Part shown: positions 1 to 9,880 of the stretch, one piece after another
Layout: each line of letters starts with the position of its first letter
Position numbering within the stretch: the first letter of the stretch is position 1
NCBI GenBank assembly: GCA_035650355.1
Contig: DASRHT010000075.1
Span: 34,923-98,922, forward strand
DNA from: DASRHT01 sp035650355
GTDB taxonomy: Bacteria > Chloroflexota > Ktedonobacteria > Ktedonobacterales > Ktedonobacteraceae
Direction: 5' to 3'
Length of the DNA: 64,000 nucleotides
Position numbers and translations under genes: made by a program
The notes under the pieces: generated by a model
What the model was told of the DNA's origin: nothing
Seen by the model: only the letters and a program-made list of their open reading frames with translations
The model's database searches: none

Positions 1-1
1 C

Positions 2-262
2 GGCGCAATGAAGGCGCTGCACGAGGCGGGACTGCGCATCCCCGAAGGTGTTTCCATTATTGGTTTTGACGGCATTGATCTGGGTCAGCACATCACACCT
101 TCGCTGACCACCATTAACTCCAACTCGGCGGCGCTAGGAGCGGTCGCGCTCAAAACCTTGATTGCTAGAGCAGCTAACTCTGACGCTCCTGCTGTTACCA
201 TCATGCTTGGAGTTGAACTGGTGAAGCGCGATTCAGTAAGTGTAGCGGGGACAAAAGAGTAG
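2..262 (+). CDS. LacI-family transcriptional regulator, C-terminal end (partial)
   Basis: The left edge of the window cuts this gene; only about 86 C-terminal residues remain and the frame is open to the edge, so the ATG at 8 is probably internal. The text (GAMKALHEAGLRIPEGVSI then GFDGID and PSLTTI) is the typical end of the periplasmic-binding-protein-like effector domain of LacI/GalR repressors, which bind a sugar ligand. The DNA-binding domain is off the window. A GH9 glycosidase follows 35 bp downstream on the same strand, so the regulator plausibly controls polysaccharide use (inference). Confidence 0.8.
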   Translation, partial: GAMKALHEAGLRIPEGVSIIGFDGIDLGQHITPSLTTINSNSAALGAVALKTLIARAANSDAPAVTIMLGVELVKRDSVSVAGTKE

Positions 263-296
263 ATTCACATATTAGTTCTTTCAGGGAGGAAAGACT

Positions 297-2261
297 ATGC
301 CTGCTTATTTAGTCAGCCGACCAGTACACGCGAATGCTCCGGTATTTTTAAGCAACATCACCGCCCTCAGTATTGTAATTGGAGCTCTGCTCTTACTGTT
401 GTTCCCTTCATCGGCCAGGGCTGGAAGCGGCTCGGCTTTTGTACGCGTTAACCAGATGGGGTACGCGACGAATGCATCCAAGCGAGCGTACCTTATGGCG
501 ACAGGCGTGGAGACCGGCGCCTCGTTTCACGTCAAGAATGCCAGCGGGGCAACTGTATTTTCGGCCCCACTTGGGGCGAATCTAGGATCATGGAGTAGCA
601 CCTTCCCCAATGTCTACGCCCTGGACTTTGACGCTGTGAAGACGCCTGGCACCTACATTATAGTGACCAGTGGCTCAATTCCCGGCTCTTCGCCACGTTT
701 TACTATCGACACGGCTAGCAACGTCTACGCTTCTGCATTGTCCAATGCGTTGTCTTTTTACGAAAACGAGCGCGATGGTTCCAACTTCATCCCCTCGGCC
801 CTGCGCAGAGCCGCCGGGCATGTGAACGATGCCAGTGCTATGACCTACCTCACGCCTAAGATGGATGTCAACGGCAACTTTGCCGGCGATCTGACTCCGC
901 TCGGTGTCCGCATTAACGCGGAGGGAGCATGGTTTGATGCGGGCGATTATCTCAAGTTTGTCGAAACTACCAGCTATACAGTTGCTATGCTGCAATTTGG
1001 CGTGCGTGACTTCTCCACTCAGTTGGGCAGCGGCTCGCCCACGGCAAACTTCACGGCGGAAGTTACTTTTGGCCTGGATTGGCTCCAGCATATGTGGGAT
1101 GACGGGAGCCGGACCCTCTATTATCAGGTGGGTATTGGAGCGGGCAATGCCAAGACTATCAGCGACCATGATATCTGGCGCTTGCCCCAGGCCGATGATA
1201 CCTTTGGCGGGTCCGATCCGCTCTTCCGCTTCATACGACACCGTCCGGTATTTCGCGCGGCTCCTCCTGGATCGCTGATTAGCCCCAATCTGGCCGGACG
1301 CTTGGCTGCCGATTTTGCTTTATGTTTCCAGCTTTTCCAGTCCAGCCACCCTGCTTACGCCAATCAGTGCCTGCTCGCGGCTGAACACGTCTTTGCCCTG
1401 GCAAATACAGCCCCCAAAGGCAATCTGCTTACCGCTGCCCCCTTTGGCTTTTATCCTGAAACAGAATGGCGCGATGATCTGGAGCTGGGAGCAACGGAGC
1501 TATACTTCGCCCTGGCTGGCGGTCATCTCCCCAGTGGTTTGCCGCAGACTGATCCGCAGTTCTATCTCAAGGCCGCCGCGCACTGGGCTCACGCTTATAT
1601 CACCGGACCAAACGATGCAGCGGACACCTTAAACCTCTTTGATGTCAGTGGCATAGCCCATTATGAGCTGTTTCGTGCGCTTACCCGAGCTGGCAATCCT
1701 GCGGGGCTGGCAGTGACCAAAGCCGATCTGCTCAATGATCTCAAGAAGCAACTGGATAAAGCCGTCACGCAGGCTGGAACCGATCCCTTTGGCTTTGGCT
1801 TTCCCTGGGATACCTTTGACACCACCTCTCACGGCGCTGGATTGGTAGTGATGGCAAGCGAGTACGATAAGCTTACAGGGAGCACGACCTTTGCGCGATT
1901 TGGCGTGCGCTGGCTGGCAAATATCCTGGGAGCCAATGCCTGGGGAAGCTCGCTGATCGTTGGCGATGGCTCGACCTTCCCACGGTGTATGCAGCACCAG
2001 GTTGCCAATCTCGCTGGTTCACTGGATGGCTCGCCGCCAGTGCTTGCAGGCGCGGCAGTGGAGGGACCGAATAGCTTTGCTGCCACAGGAGTGCTCGATG
2101 GTATGCGAACCTGCCCCGCCAACGGAGTCGATCAGTTTGCACCCTTCAATGGAACCACCGCAGTTTTTCAGGATAATGTGCAATCTTTTTCCACCGTCGA
2201 GCCCGCCATCGACCTTACTGCCAGCTCTCCATTAGCCTTCGCCTGGCAAATGGTTGGCTAA
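297..2261 (+). CDS. Secreted glycoside hydrolase family 9 (endoglucanase-like)
   Basis: A 654-residue protein with an N-terminal hydrophobic signal (about residues 20-42, ending SSARA). An Ig-like cellulase N-domain follows (VRVNQMGYAT onward, about 48-140) and then a GH9 (alpha/alpha)6 catalytic domain to the end. GAWFDAGDYLKF carries the paired aspartates that act as catalytic base in GH9. Near the C-terminus, DNVQSFSTVEPAIDLT carries the expected acid glutamate. It should hydrolyse beta-1,4-glucans or related polymers outside the cell. A GGGAGGAAAG ribosome site lies 5 nt before the ATG, and an intrinsic terminator follows at 2292. The exact substrate cannot be read from the sequence. Confidence 0.9.
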   Translation: MPAYLVSRPVHANAPVFLSNITALSIVIGALLLLLFPSSARAGSGSAFVRVNQMGYATNASKRAYLMATGVETGASFHVKNASGATVFSAPLGANLGSWSSTFPNVYALDFDAVKTPGTYIIVTSGSIPGSSPRFTIDTASNVYASALSNALSFYENERDGSNFIPSALRRAAGHVNDASAMTYLTPKMDVNGNFAGDLTPLGVRINAEGAWFDAGDYLKFVETTSYTVAMLQFGVRDFSTQLGSGSPTANFTAEVTFGLDWLQHMWDDGSRTLYYQVGIGAGNAKTISDHDIWRLPQADDTFGGSDPLFRFIRHRPVFRAAPPGSLISPNLAGRLAADFALCFQLFQSSHPAYANQCLLAAEHVFALANTAPKGNLLTAAPFGFYPETEWRDDLELGATELYFALAGGHLPSGLPQTDPQFYLKAAAHWAHAYITGPNDAADTLNLFDVSGIAHYELFRALTRAGNPAGLAVTKADLLNDLKKQLDKAVTQAGTDPFGFGFPWDTFDTTSHGAGLVVMASEYDKLTGSTTFARFGVRWLANILGANAWGSSLIVGDGSTFPRCMQHQVANLAGSLDGSPPVLAGAAVEGPNSFAATGVLDGMRTCPANGVDQFAPFNGTTAVFQDNVQSFSTVEPAIDLTASSPLAFAWQMVG

Positions 2262-2291
2262 TAACCAGCAAGGCGCTAGAAGCCAAAATAC

Positions 2292-2323
2292 GGGGCTGGA
2301 GAGAAATATCCAGCCCCTGTTTT
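2292..2323 (+). terminator. Intrinsic terminator after the GH9 gene
   Basis: A perfect 9-bp stem (GGGGCTGGA at 2292-2300 with TCCAGCCCC at 2309-2317), an 8-nt loop and then TGTTTTG. It lies 30 nt after the GH9 stop codon and separates that gene from the GH3 gene. Confidence 0.85.
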
Positions 2324-2496
2324 GTGCGAGTTTTCCTCTTTGTGACGCCATTTTTCTGTGATGTGATCTTTTTGCGATGCGGAGCTATTATACTTTAAAG
2401 AGAGAAGGAGTGTTACTGCACAACAAATCAAAAAGATGATAGACTATAAAGAGGTGAAGGCTGCTTGTCTGGGGCAGGGGAAAGGAAAGTTTGGTT

Positions 2497-3840
2497 ATGG
2501 GTGTATTTCCATCAAAACAGCAACGGCATCAAGAAAAGATGCATTGGACGAGATTGCAGCGTTTCCTGCTGATCTTTATTATTCTGAGTCTGCTGGCAAT
2601 AACAACCATTCTGCTGGTCATAGGCCAGACGTGGCGCGGCCCATCAGGGAACTACGCCACTCCTACGTCGATAATCGCACTTTCTCCAACGCTTGCACCA
2701 ACCTTGACGCCAACGGTGGTGCCGACAGCGACCCCTGTGCCGACGCCGACCCCTGTCCCTTCCATATCTTTAGACCAACGCATCGACCGGTACATCGATC
2801 ACCTGACGCAAAGGCAGCAAATAGGCCAGTTGCTGATGCTGGCAGTATATGCGAACGGCTATACGGCTGCGTTTAACCAGCCGTTGCAGCAGTGGGATAT
2901 CGCCAATGCTATCGTCTATAATCAATACAATAGCGGACCGCTCATGCCAACGACGCTTAGCGGCTTTTCTCAAATGGTGCATGCCCTCCAGGGGCATGCC
3001 AATCAGCCGCTGCTGATTGCCACGGATGAAGAAGGGGGAATGGTGGACCGTCTTGCTCCCTATTATGGACCATCTCCTTCACCTCAGGGCCTTGCAGCTT
3101 CAGGTGAGTCCCAGCAGGCGTATATCCAGGCCCAGATCGACGCATTGCGCCTGCGCAATGCCGGAATCAATGCCGACTTTGCGCCGCTGGCCGATATCTA
3201 TCAGGGAGGAGCGGTGGCCCAGAGCCGAATGTTTGGTACGACACCCGCTCAGGTGGCTACCTATGCGGGAGCATTCCTGGACGGTTTGCAGCAGCATGGC
3301 GTTGCCGGGACGTTAAAGCACTGGCCGGGTATAGGTTCGGCGCCTGCGAATCCAGACTATGGGCTGCCCACTATCACGCATACGCGGGCGCAACTCAACG
3401 CCATTGATTTTGCCTCATTCCGCGCCTTGTTACCACATCATCCGGCCATGATTATGGTGACGCATGCAATGGTTCCCGCCTATGATCAACAGGCTCCAGC
3501 CTCGCTCTCATCCATTTTGGTTAATCAGGTATTGCGCGGCCAGCTCGGCTATCAAGGGGTGGTCGTGACCGATGCCATGGATGGTCAGGGGCTGCTCCAG
3601 TTTATGCAGCAGCAGGGATACAGCGATCCCGCACAGGCGACCGCCGAGGCCAGCGTGCGGGCCATCCTTGCTGGAGACGACATGATAGAATGTCCCATCG
3701 AGCCAGATCGTCTGACAGCAACCGTTGCGGCTATCACCAGTGCTGTGCAGTCGGGACGCATCTCGCCTCAGCGTTTACGCCAATCGGTGCATCGCATTAT
3801 TGGGCTCAAAGTGCAAATGGGGCTGATCGCGTTGCCTTAG
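2497..3840 (+). CDS. Membrane-anchored glycoside hydrolase family 3 (NagZ-like beta-N-acetylhexosaminidase)
   Basis: About 447 residues. One N-terminal transmembrane segment (RFLLIFIILSLLAITTILLV) is followed by a Pro/Thr-rich linker (about residues 58-85) and a single GH3 TIM-barrel domain, so the enzyme is probably tethered on the cell surface. Visible motifs are DEEGGMVDRL (substrate pocket), KHWPGIG (the NagZ KHFPGHG equivalent, with His to Ile change at the usual His) and VVVTDAMDG (nucleophile Asp). The C-terminal GH3 domain of beta-glucosidases is absent, which fits NagZ-like members. The frame can also start at TTG 2491; ATG 2497 is preferred because GGAAAG lies 7 nt upstream. The altered KHxPGH motif makes the substrate uncertain. 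Confidence 0.85.
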   Translation: MGVFPSKQQRHQEKMHWTRLQRFLLIFIILSLLAITTILLVIGQTWRGPSGNYATPTSIIALSPTLAPTLTPTVVPTATPVPTPTPVPSISLDQRIDRYIDHLTQRQQIGQLLMLAVYANGYTAAFNQPLQQWDIANAIVYNQYNSGPLMPTTLSGFSQMVHALQGHANQPLLIATDEEGGMVDRLAPYYGPSPSPQGLAASGESQQAYIQAQIDALRLRNAGINADFAPLADIYQGGAVAQSRMFGTTPAQVATYAGAFLDGLQQHGVAGTLKHWPGIGSAPANPDYGLPTITHTRAQLNAIDFASFRALLPHHPAMIMVTHAMVPAYDQQAPASLSSILVNQVLRGQLGYQGVVVTDAMDGQGLLQFMQQQGYSDPAQATAEASVRAILAGDDMIECPIEPDRLTATVAAITSAVQSGRISPQRLRQSVHRIIGLKVQMGLIALP

Positions 3841-3858
3841 AAGACAGGTTTTGTGTAG

Positions 3859-6800
3859 CTATCTTCCTGGCGAAAGTTCCTGCGAAATTGCAGTGATCCT
3901 GCGGATTTTCTTCGTTGGTTCCTGGGTAGAGGCGCTGATAATGCGGTGGTAGAGCCCCTGGATGGCAGGGCCAGGCTCGGCGCCCAGCTCTTGTGCGAGT
4001 ATTTCCGCGCAGCGCTGGTACTGGCGCAGTGCCAACCCTCTTTTGCCAGTGCGCATATAATAGCGCATTAGCCCGTAGTGGGCTTCCTCTATCCAGCTAT
4101 CCATAGCCAGCATATGCTGCCAGTGAACAGCGCTCTCGTCGAACATTTCCAGGCGCCAGAAGATATGAGCAAGGTGGTTGCGGGCTTCCAGGTAGGTGCG
4201 ACGCAGCTCATCGCGGCGGAATGTACACCAATCGCTATAGAAAGGTTGCACATAATCACCTTGATACAGATCCACCATAGCCAGCAATGCTGTTTTGGCC
4301 TCGCTATCATTTTCATTCGCCAGGAATTGCTTTGCCTGAGCGTAATATTCTTTGAACAGAGCAACATCGTATTGCGCGTTATTGCCGTGCAACGACGAGA
4401 AATCGAGGCTATAGGCGCCGCGATGTGAGACGACGCAAGACTCCTTGAGCGCCTTACGCAGGTAGTAGATGGTGGAGTGAAACGTCTGATTAATCTGCTC
4501 ATCGGCCTCCGACCAGAGAGCCGTAATGATCTGTTCCTTGCGCATGGGGCGTCCGCAATCGAGCAAGAAGAAGAACAGTTCCATCGCGCGCGCCATACGC
4601 CAGTGGGTGATCGGCTGCTCATCCAGAAAGACCGTGGGTTCGCCAAATGCCTGCACCTTGAGCTTCATCCGATTGCTTGTAGCGAGCGCAGGCGTTGCTG
4701 TCGCACTTGTCTGTGTTGCATCTTTTTTAGAATTCTGCGTTGCACTTTTGAAGTGCAACAAAACCCGCAAGCGTTCCAGAGCGGGATGGGTTTTGACAAG
4801 CTGGTGTAGGTCCGAAAACCCTGTCAGCCCTACCAGGATAAGCTGCTCATAGCTATCCTGGCCTTCTAAGAGCGTGGTCAGCTCTTCTAGCAGATCCAGC
4901 GCCTCCTCCTGCTCAGAACGTGCCAGATGGCAGGCAGCAAGGCACAGCTTCACCCGCAGCAGTTCGCGTTTGAGTCCTACCGTCTTCAAGGAAGCTGCCA
5001 GCGTAGTGAGCTGGTGATGGGCATCATCATAGCGTTGCTGATGGAGCAAGATTGTGGCGTGGGTCAGGCCATAGATCGCCTGTTCGTAGCCGATACTGCT
5101 ACTATTCAATGGAGGGAGATTGGTCTCCGAAATGAGCAGCATGGCTGTTGTAGCATCGCCCATGAACAGGTAAGTCAGGGCGAGATAGCAAAGGCTACAG
5201 TTGATGAGATAGTTATCCTGTAATTGACGCGCCAGGTCCAGACCTTCCTCTAGCGTTTTGAGCGATTGCTCATAATGTTGTTGATCCTGATAGACGGAGC
5301 CAAGATTCACCAGGATGTAAGCATGTTCCCGCTCGAAGCCTGGGGAGCTGATGCTAGTTGCGGCCTGGCGCAGCACCGCCTCTGCCTCGACAAACATCCC
5401 CTGACGCTGTTTGTACACCCCCATACGGGTGAGGTTATTCACCTTCCCTCGTTCATCGTGTAATTGCTCGCAGCAGTTGATGGCGCGCGAGATATGATGC
5501 TCTGCCAGAGCGAAATTGCCCAGCAGGTTATAGGCGCTTGCCAGGGCGCTATGTGCGTCTGCCACCTGGGGACGTACGATGTTGCGTCCATAGAGTTGGA
5601 GGGCCTTTTGCAGGTGTTCGATGCCGGAGCTCAGGTCGCCCAAAAGATTGGCGCATATCCCAAAGCGTGTATGCGCGTCTGCCCGCATCTTGACCTCGTC
5701 CATTGCCGTTGTTTCCAGGACCTGGCGACATAATTGCTGAGCTTCCTTATACTTGCCGATCTGAAACAGCGCCTTGCTACGCAGGATTGTGGCCTCCGCC
5801 TGCCAGGATGGCAGGTCGTTGGGGTCTGCAATGGCCTGCGGGTTCGTGTCTAAGATGGTTGAAGCGGTATCGAGCAACGTCAGAGCTTGAGCATGTTCGC
5901 CTTGCGTAAGATGAATACTCACAAGTATGAGCAGCAACTCTGGCGAATCTTCTATGATTTTTGCCGGCAGCGCCTCGATCCAGCGCAGTAGCGTCTCTGT
6001 ATGTTCTCTGGCCGCCATGCGTTCATGTGCCAGAATAATCAGCCGGGCCGCCAGCGTGTTCTCGCCCGCAGCAAGCATGTGAGAGATTGCCATATCGTAA
6101 TCGTGGGCAGCCTCAAACAGCTCTGCGGCCTTGCGATGGAGCGCCGCGAAACGATCTGGAGAGCGCGTGCGCAACTCATCGTAGAGCAGTTCGCGTAAAA
6201 CTGGGTGACAGGTATAGATAAGATAGGGTCCGTTATCGTTGCAAGTGACGAACATGCCCTGGCGTGCCAGGCAACTCAGATGCTCGGAGGAGTTTTCGCT
6301 GTTGAGCAGGGCATCACACATCGAAGGCACCATCTGTTGGAGAATGGCAGCTTCTTTGAGAAACGCGTAGGCGGCAGACTGGTGTTTGAAAATTTCATTG
6401 ACGAGATAGGCGAACAGCTTCTGTCGCTCCACCCGCATAGAGGGCAGTCCCTTCAAAAGCCCTGTACGCGTACTGGCATGCAGCAATTCCGCGTCACCCA
6501 GGCGCGTGCCCAGCAATATGCCCGCAACCCAGCCATCGAAGGCCGCTGCCAGTTGCTCAGCTTCTTCCTCGCTGATGGGACTGACGCCCTGAACCTGTGC
6601 CAGCGCGAGTATCTCCTGGGCGCTCATGCGCAGCCTATTACTCCCCCAGCCGACCGCCTGGCTGTGGGCCAGCAAAGAGGCAAACTCGATGGAGGGAGTT
6701 GAGCGGCTCTCGATAATCAGCACGCACTGCGAAGGTGCTTTCTGCAAAAAGTAATTCATCAGATTGGTGATGGATTGGCTGGCATCAACTTCATGATAGT

Positions 6801-7257
6801 TACTAAGCACAATGGCAAAACGCTGCGTGATTTCTGTGTCTAACGCATCGATCAGTGCATCGAGAAAGGCTTCGAAGTAACGAGAATCATCTTCGGGACC
6901 GGCAGAAGATGCCTTACCGACCAGCAAAAGGTCGAGCCCGGTGCCGAAGCTGGGGAAACAATGCTGGATACTGGCAAGCAGCGTTTGCAGGAATGTATAT
7001 CTATCAGCATCCTGCTGGTCCAGAAAATACCAGCAGCAAGGAATTTGAGTAGAATGAGCGAAATCGGCAAGAAGCGTCGTTTTACCATAGCCCGCCGGGG
7101 CGCAAAGCAAAAGCAGCTTATAGTGCGCCGCACTTTTCTCAAGGCTGAACCGTCTGGCTGTAACCATATCGTAAAGTTGCGTGACAAGCGATTCACGATG
7201 CAGTATAATTGACGATAATACTGGAGCGGCTATTTTGCTTAAATTTGCTGGCAACAT
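3859..7257 (-). CDS. Large ATPase/TPR regulator with C-terminal winged-helix and BTAD domain
   Basis: About 1132 residues. An N-terminal P-loop NTPase of the MalT/LAL type (APAGYGKTTLL near residue 55) is followed by a long helical TPR-like middle. An OmpR-type winged helix then begins near FGEPTVFLDEQPITHWRM, with a bacterial transcriptional activation (BTAD) domain at the end. MalT-like regulators normally end in a LuxR domain; here a SARP-type pair replaces it. The protein likely binds DNA in response to a nucleotide-gated ligand signal (inference). The ATG at 7257 is chosen because AGAAAGGA lies 9 nt upstream; a TTG at 7266 would overlap that site. It converges on the GH3 gene with an 18-bp gap. 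Confidence 0.85.
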   Translation of the reverse strand: MLPANLSKIAAPVLSSIILHRESLVTQLYDMVTARRFSLEKSAAHYKLLLLCAPAGYGKTTLLADFAHSTQIPCCWYFLDQQDADRYTFLQTLLASIQHCFPSFGTGLDLLLVGKASSAGPEDDSRYFEAFLDALIDALDTEITQRFAIVLSNYHEVDASQSITNLMNYFLQKAPSQCVLIIESRSTPSIEFASLLAHSQAVGWGSNRLRMSAQEILALAQVQGVSPISEEEAEQLAAAFDGWVAGILLGTRLGDAELLHASTRTGLLKGLPSMRVERQKLFAYLVNEIFKHQSAAYAFLKEAAILQQMVPSMCDALLNSENSSEHLSCLARQGMFVTCNDNGPYLIYTCHPVLRELLYDELRTRSPDRFAALHRKAAELFEAAHDYDMAISHMLAAGENTLAARLIILAHERMAAREHTETLLRWIEALPAKIIEDSPELLLILVSIHLTQGEHAQALTLLDTASTILDTNPQAIADPNDLPSWQAEATILRSKALFQIGKYKEAQQLCRQVLETTAMDEVKMRADAHTRFGICANLLGDLSSGIEHLQKALQLYGRNIVRPQVADAHSALASAYNLLGNFALAEHHISRAINCCEQLHDERGKVNNLTRMGVYKQRQGMFVEAEAVLRQAATSISSPGFEREHAYILVNLGSVYQDQQHYEQSLKTLEEGLDLARQLQDNYLINCSLCYLALTYLFMGDATTAMLLISETNLPPLNSSSIGYEQAIYGLTHATILLHQQRYDDAHHQLTTLAASLKTVGLKRELLRVKLCLAACHLARSEQEEALDLLEELTTLLEGQDSYEQLILVGLTGFSDLHQLVKTHPALERLRVLLHFKSATQNSKKDATQTSATATPALATSNRMKLKVQAFGEPTVFLDEQPITHWRMARAMELFFFLLDCGRPMRKEQIITALWSEADEQINQTFHSTIYYLRKALKESCVVSHRGAYSLDFSSLHGNNAQYDVALFKEYYAQAKQFLANENDSEAKTALLAMVDLYQGDYVQPFYSDWCTFRRDELRRTYLEARNHLAHIFWRLEMFDESAVHWQHMLAMDSWIEEAHYGLMRYYMRTGKRGLALRQYQRCAEILAQELGAEPGPAIQGLYHRIISASTQEPTKKIRRITAISQELSPGR

Positions 7258-7512
7258 TATCGCCAATCCTTTCTAGCCTGACGGGCTTATTTTTTTAATA
7301 TGCGGCCAGGGGATCTCTGGCTTGCACTCAGGGGTGCTATCATCGCCTGCGCTGTAAGAACAGTGCGAAAGTAGTCTGGTCAAATGTATTTACGTGATTG
7401 ATAGATGCCAGCCATTATTTTCCATTGATCAACTAGAGCAGATGTGATTTAACTCGCCCCTTTTATTAGGCGTCCTTTGCCGGGTGATTACAATAATCTT
7501 ATTATCAGAATA

Positions 7513-7542
7513 ACTATAAGATATAACAGAATATTTTGTCAA
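7513..7542 (-). promoter_or_regulatory. Sigma-70-like promoter for the large regulator
   Basis: On the minus strand TTGACA (7537-7542) is followed by 18 nt and TATAGT (7513-7518), within an AT-rich stretch. It would give a leader of about 250 nt for the gene starting at 7257. The rest of the 7267-7587 gap shows no gene. Confidence 0.5.
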
Positions 7543-7587
7543 TAGAATACTTCATAATACATCTTAGCTTATCAAAAATCATAGAAT

Positions 7588-9249
7588 TTATCTGGCGCGT
7601 TTTGATGGCAAACGGGCGTTTTTGTTTTTTTCTTTCGACATGAACCAGAAGCTCAGGCTGAGCATCAGCGATGAGACGATCATGCCGAAGGAAAGTTTGT
7701 GAGCGGCCTGCCGGATGGCCCCTTCGAGGGAGTGGATCTTTATCTGAATGGTGAACTGGTCATGAGCCAGTTTATCGATAATGGTGTTGGTTTTACGGGG
7801 CAGATGGTCCACCAGGCGTCGCGTATCGAGGAACCAGCTATAAGCCCGCCCTGTCGAGAGATGCGCCAGGGCGCGTTCTTCCATGATCCTCTCCATATAA
7901 TTTCTGATGATTTGCACAAAATTTAGTTCGGGTGCAAGAACGCGCAGGGTACCATCCAGGTTGAGCATAGCTTTTCCCAGTAGAGTAAGTTGGGCGGGAA
8001 CGGCCATCTGATAGGATTGGGCTAATGCCGCGACTTCCAGCAAGCCCTTGCCTATCTCGATATGGTCATTGGAGCGATCATGGTAGCGGCTGATTAACGT
8101 ACAGATTTGTTGGGTAAACCCCTGGCGATCACAGGAGTGTGATATCTCAATCATATTCGTGTAAATATCGGCTACACGCTCACCCTGCCGCTCGGCAAAG
8201 GCGAGGAGGAGCAGCAGGATCTGCTCTTTTTGCTCGGCATCGAATCTGCCGACCATGCCAAAATCCAGCAGCGCAAGGCGTCCGTCAGCGGTAAGCAGAA
8301 TATTGCCTGGATGTGGGTCGCAGTGAAAGGTGCCATCGACGACCATCTGTTTGATGTAGGCTGAAAGCAGCTCCTGGGCAATGGTCACTGTATCGATCTG
8401 GCGCAATTCGGCCCGGGGCACCTGTGCCAGATGTCGCCCGTGGAGAAAGCTGACCGTGAGTACTTGCTGTGAGTTGTAGTTGGGGTAAACATGCGGCGTG
8501 ACAAGATGCGGGAATTCCCGCATACCCTGGCTGACGAGCCGGGTGTTGTCGGCTTCCTGCTGAAAATCAAGCTCCTGGCTAAGTGAGATTTTGATCTCCT
8601 GAATGATTTGCGCAAGTCCGTAATGACTGTTAAGGGATGTATGGCGGCTGGCAAAGCGTGTAATCTCTTGCATGACTTCGATATCTTTTTCCACCTGTGC
8701 GCGCACGCCTGGACGCTGGACCTTGACGACGACCGGGGTGCCATCGGGCAATGTGGCCTGGTGTACTTGCGCAATCGAAGCGGTGGCAAGCGGGCAAGGA
8801 TCAAAGAACCGGAATAGCTCGCTAAGAGGCGCTCCTAACTCTCGCTCTACAATAGCGATGATCGCGTCACCTGCCACGGGCGTGATACTATCTTGCAAGC
8901 GTGAAAGTGCAACAATATAGGGCGGCGGCAGCAAATCTGGCCGTGTGCTCATCACCTGACCAAACTTAATGAAACAGGGACCCAGTTCTTCGAGCGCCCT
9001 GGAGAGCCGCTCAGCGTTTTCAGCACAGATATTGTCCGCTTCCAGCTCAGAGCTGCCATGCTGTCTACTCTGTTGATTCACCATACCTAATTGGGCCGCG
9101 ACGCGCAGTAGGTGATATTTATGCATGATATGAAGTATTTCAATATAACGGCGGGGATGGCGGGTAAACTGAGCCGCCAGCAATGCCTTCGCAAGCATTC
9201 CGATGCCGCCCCCTGATTGAGTTTGCGGGCGTGTTTTTGCTCTGTACAT
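7588..9249 (-). CDS. ABC1/UbiB-type atypical kinase
   Basis: A 553-residue member of the ABC1/AarF/UbiB family. Family motifs seen in order are GPCFIKFGQVMSTRPDLLP (the KxGQ N-helix), LATASIAQVHQA (the Ala-rich loop replacing the P-loop), VVVKVQRPG (lysine), FHCDPHPGN and LLDFGMVGR (metal-binding DFG). A C-terminal hydrophobic hairpin (GMIVSSLMLSLSFWF) fits membrane attachment. Such proteins support quinone or other isoprenoid-lipid metabolism by ATPase or kinase action; the exact role here is unknown. The ATG follows GGAGCGCAGG closely. No neighbour suggests an operon. Confidence 0.9.
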   Translation of the reverse strand: MYRAKTRPQTQSGGGIGMLAKALLAAQFTRHPRRYIEILHIMHKYHLLRVAAQLGMVNQQSRQHGSSELEADNICAENAERLSRALEELGPCFIKFGQVMSTRPDLLPPPYIVALSRLQDSITPVAGDAIIAIVERELGAPLSELFRFFDPCPLATASIAQVHQATLPDGTPVVVKVQRPGVRAQVEKDIEVMQEITRFASRHTSLNSHYGLAQIIQEIKISLSQELDFQQEADNTRLVSQGMREFPHLVTPHVYPNYNSQQVLTVSFLHGRHLAQVPRAELRQIDTVTIAQELLSAYIKQMVVDGTFHCDPHPGNILLTADGRLALLDFGMVGRFDAEQKEQILLLLLAFAERQGERVADIYTNMIEISHSCDRQGFTQQICTLISRYHDRSNDHIEIGKGLLEVAALAQSYQMAVPAQLTLLGKAMLNLDGTLRVLAPELNFVQIIRNYMERIMEERALAHLSTGRAYSWFLDTRRLVDHLPRKTNTIIDKLAHDQFTIQIKIHSLEGAIRQAAHKLSFGMIVSSLMLSLSFWFMSKEKNKNARLPSKRAR

Positions 9250-9438
9250 CCTGCGCTCCTTTTTTCAAAAATCCTCACCTTTTTCTCTTGAGATAAAACC
9301 ATGCGCGAGTTGCCTGGCGCTTACCTCTGGTAGAAGTTCTCGGTAAATCTGTACAGGCTATACTGACCTCAGTAACTGCTTACTTCCCACCAGGAAAGGT
9401 AGAGCCTTGAAATTTCGTCAGCCAACGCCGCTTGGACG

Positions 9439-9457
9439 CGATCAATCGGGTCCCTAC
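9439..9457 (-). repeat. Dispersed short repeat, family 2 copy
   Basis: Read on the minus strand this is GTAGGGACCCGATTGATCG. Near-identical copies occur at 49897-49915 and, with a CTTKAGCG ending, at 52320 and 56882. Here it lies in the leader region of the 101-residue ORF. Confidence 0.55.
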
Positions 9458-9489
9458 AAAGCTCAGGCTGACGGAAAGGTAGAGCTGCG

Positions 9490-9795
9490 ATGAGAACGAG
9501 AACAACCTACACCACATTTGAGCAAACGGTGATTGCCCTTTACGACAAGAGGTCTCTGACTCTCAGTCTTCTTGACACCCTGGGGTGGATGTATAAAGGG
9601 ATAGAAGTCGATAGCGCAGGCAGCCAGGGGCTGATCACAAATGATGGTAAAGATGTACAGCAGGTGTGCATCTCCCTGATAAATCCTTCATTTGCGCTGG
9701 TTGAAAAAGGGAGTAAAGACGACGATGAGGAGTATTGGGAGCAAGAGTTGAAAGAATGGACAAACATCGTCGGCAGACGCTGGGGGTGGGTCTAA
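9490..9795 (+). CDS. Hypothetical protein, 101 residues
   Basis: Not recognised. A soluble-looking acidic protein with a DDDEEYWEQEL stretch near the C-terminus and no signal or membrane segment. GAAAGG lies upstream of the ATG and a strong terminator follows 47 nt after the stop, which supports a real, monocistronic gene. The phrase GAAAGGTAGAGC occurs twice upstream (about 9396 and 9475). Confidence 0.6.
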   Translation: MRTRTTYTTFEQTVIALYDKRSLTLSLLDTLGWMYKGIEVDSAGSQGLITNDGKDVQQVCISLINPSFALVEKGSKDDDEEYWEQELKEWTNIVGRRWGWV

Positions 9796-9842
9796 TTTAG
9801 GATAAGTAACTGCTACAACTATGTTTTTACGTCCTGAGGTGA

Positions 9843-9880
9843 GAGAGGCGGTACAGACTCCAGTTTGTACCGCCTCTCTT
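9843..9880 (+). terminator. Intrinsic terminator
   Basis: A 13-bp perfect stem (GAGAGGCGGTACA at 9843-9855 with TGTACCGCCTCTC at 9866-9878), a 10-nt loop and TTCAT. It ends the hypothetical gene at 9490 and insulates the cluster that begins downstream. Confidence 0.8.

Noticed and set aside
2690..2770. Short tandem repeats near 2.7 kb
   Set aside because: They encode the Pro/Thr linker of the GH3 protein.
6727..6734. Single TGCGAAG heptamers inside genes (also near 9190, 13586, 37826, 47370 and 52280)
   Set aside because: They are isolated, in coding sequence and without an 11-bp partner, so treated as chance.
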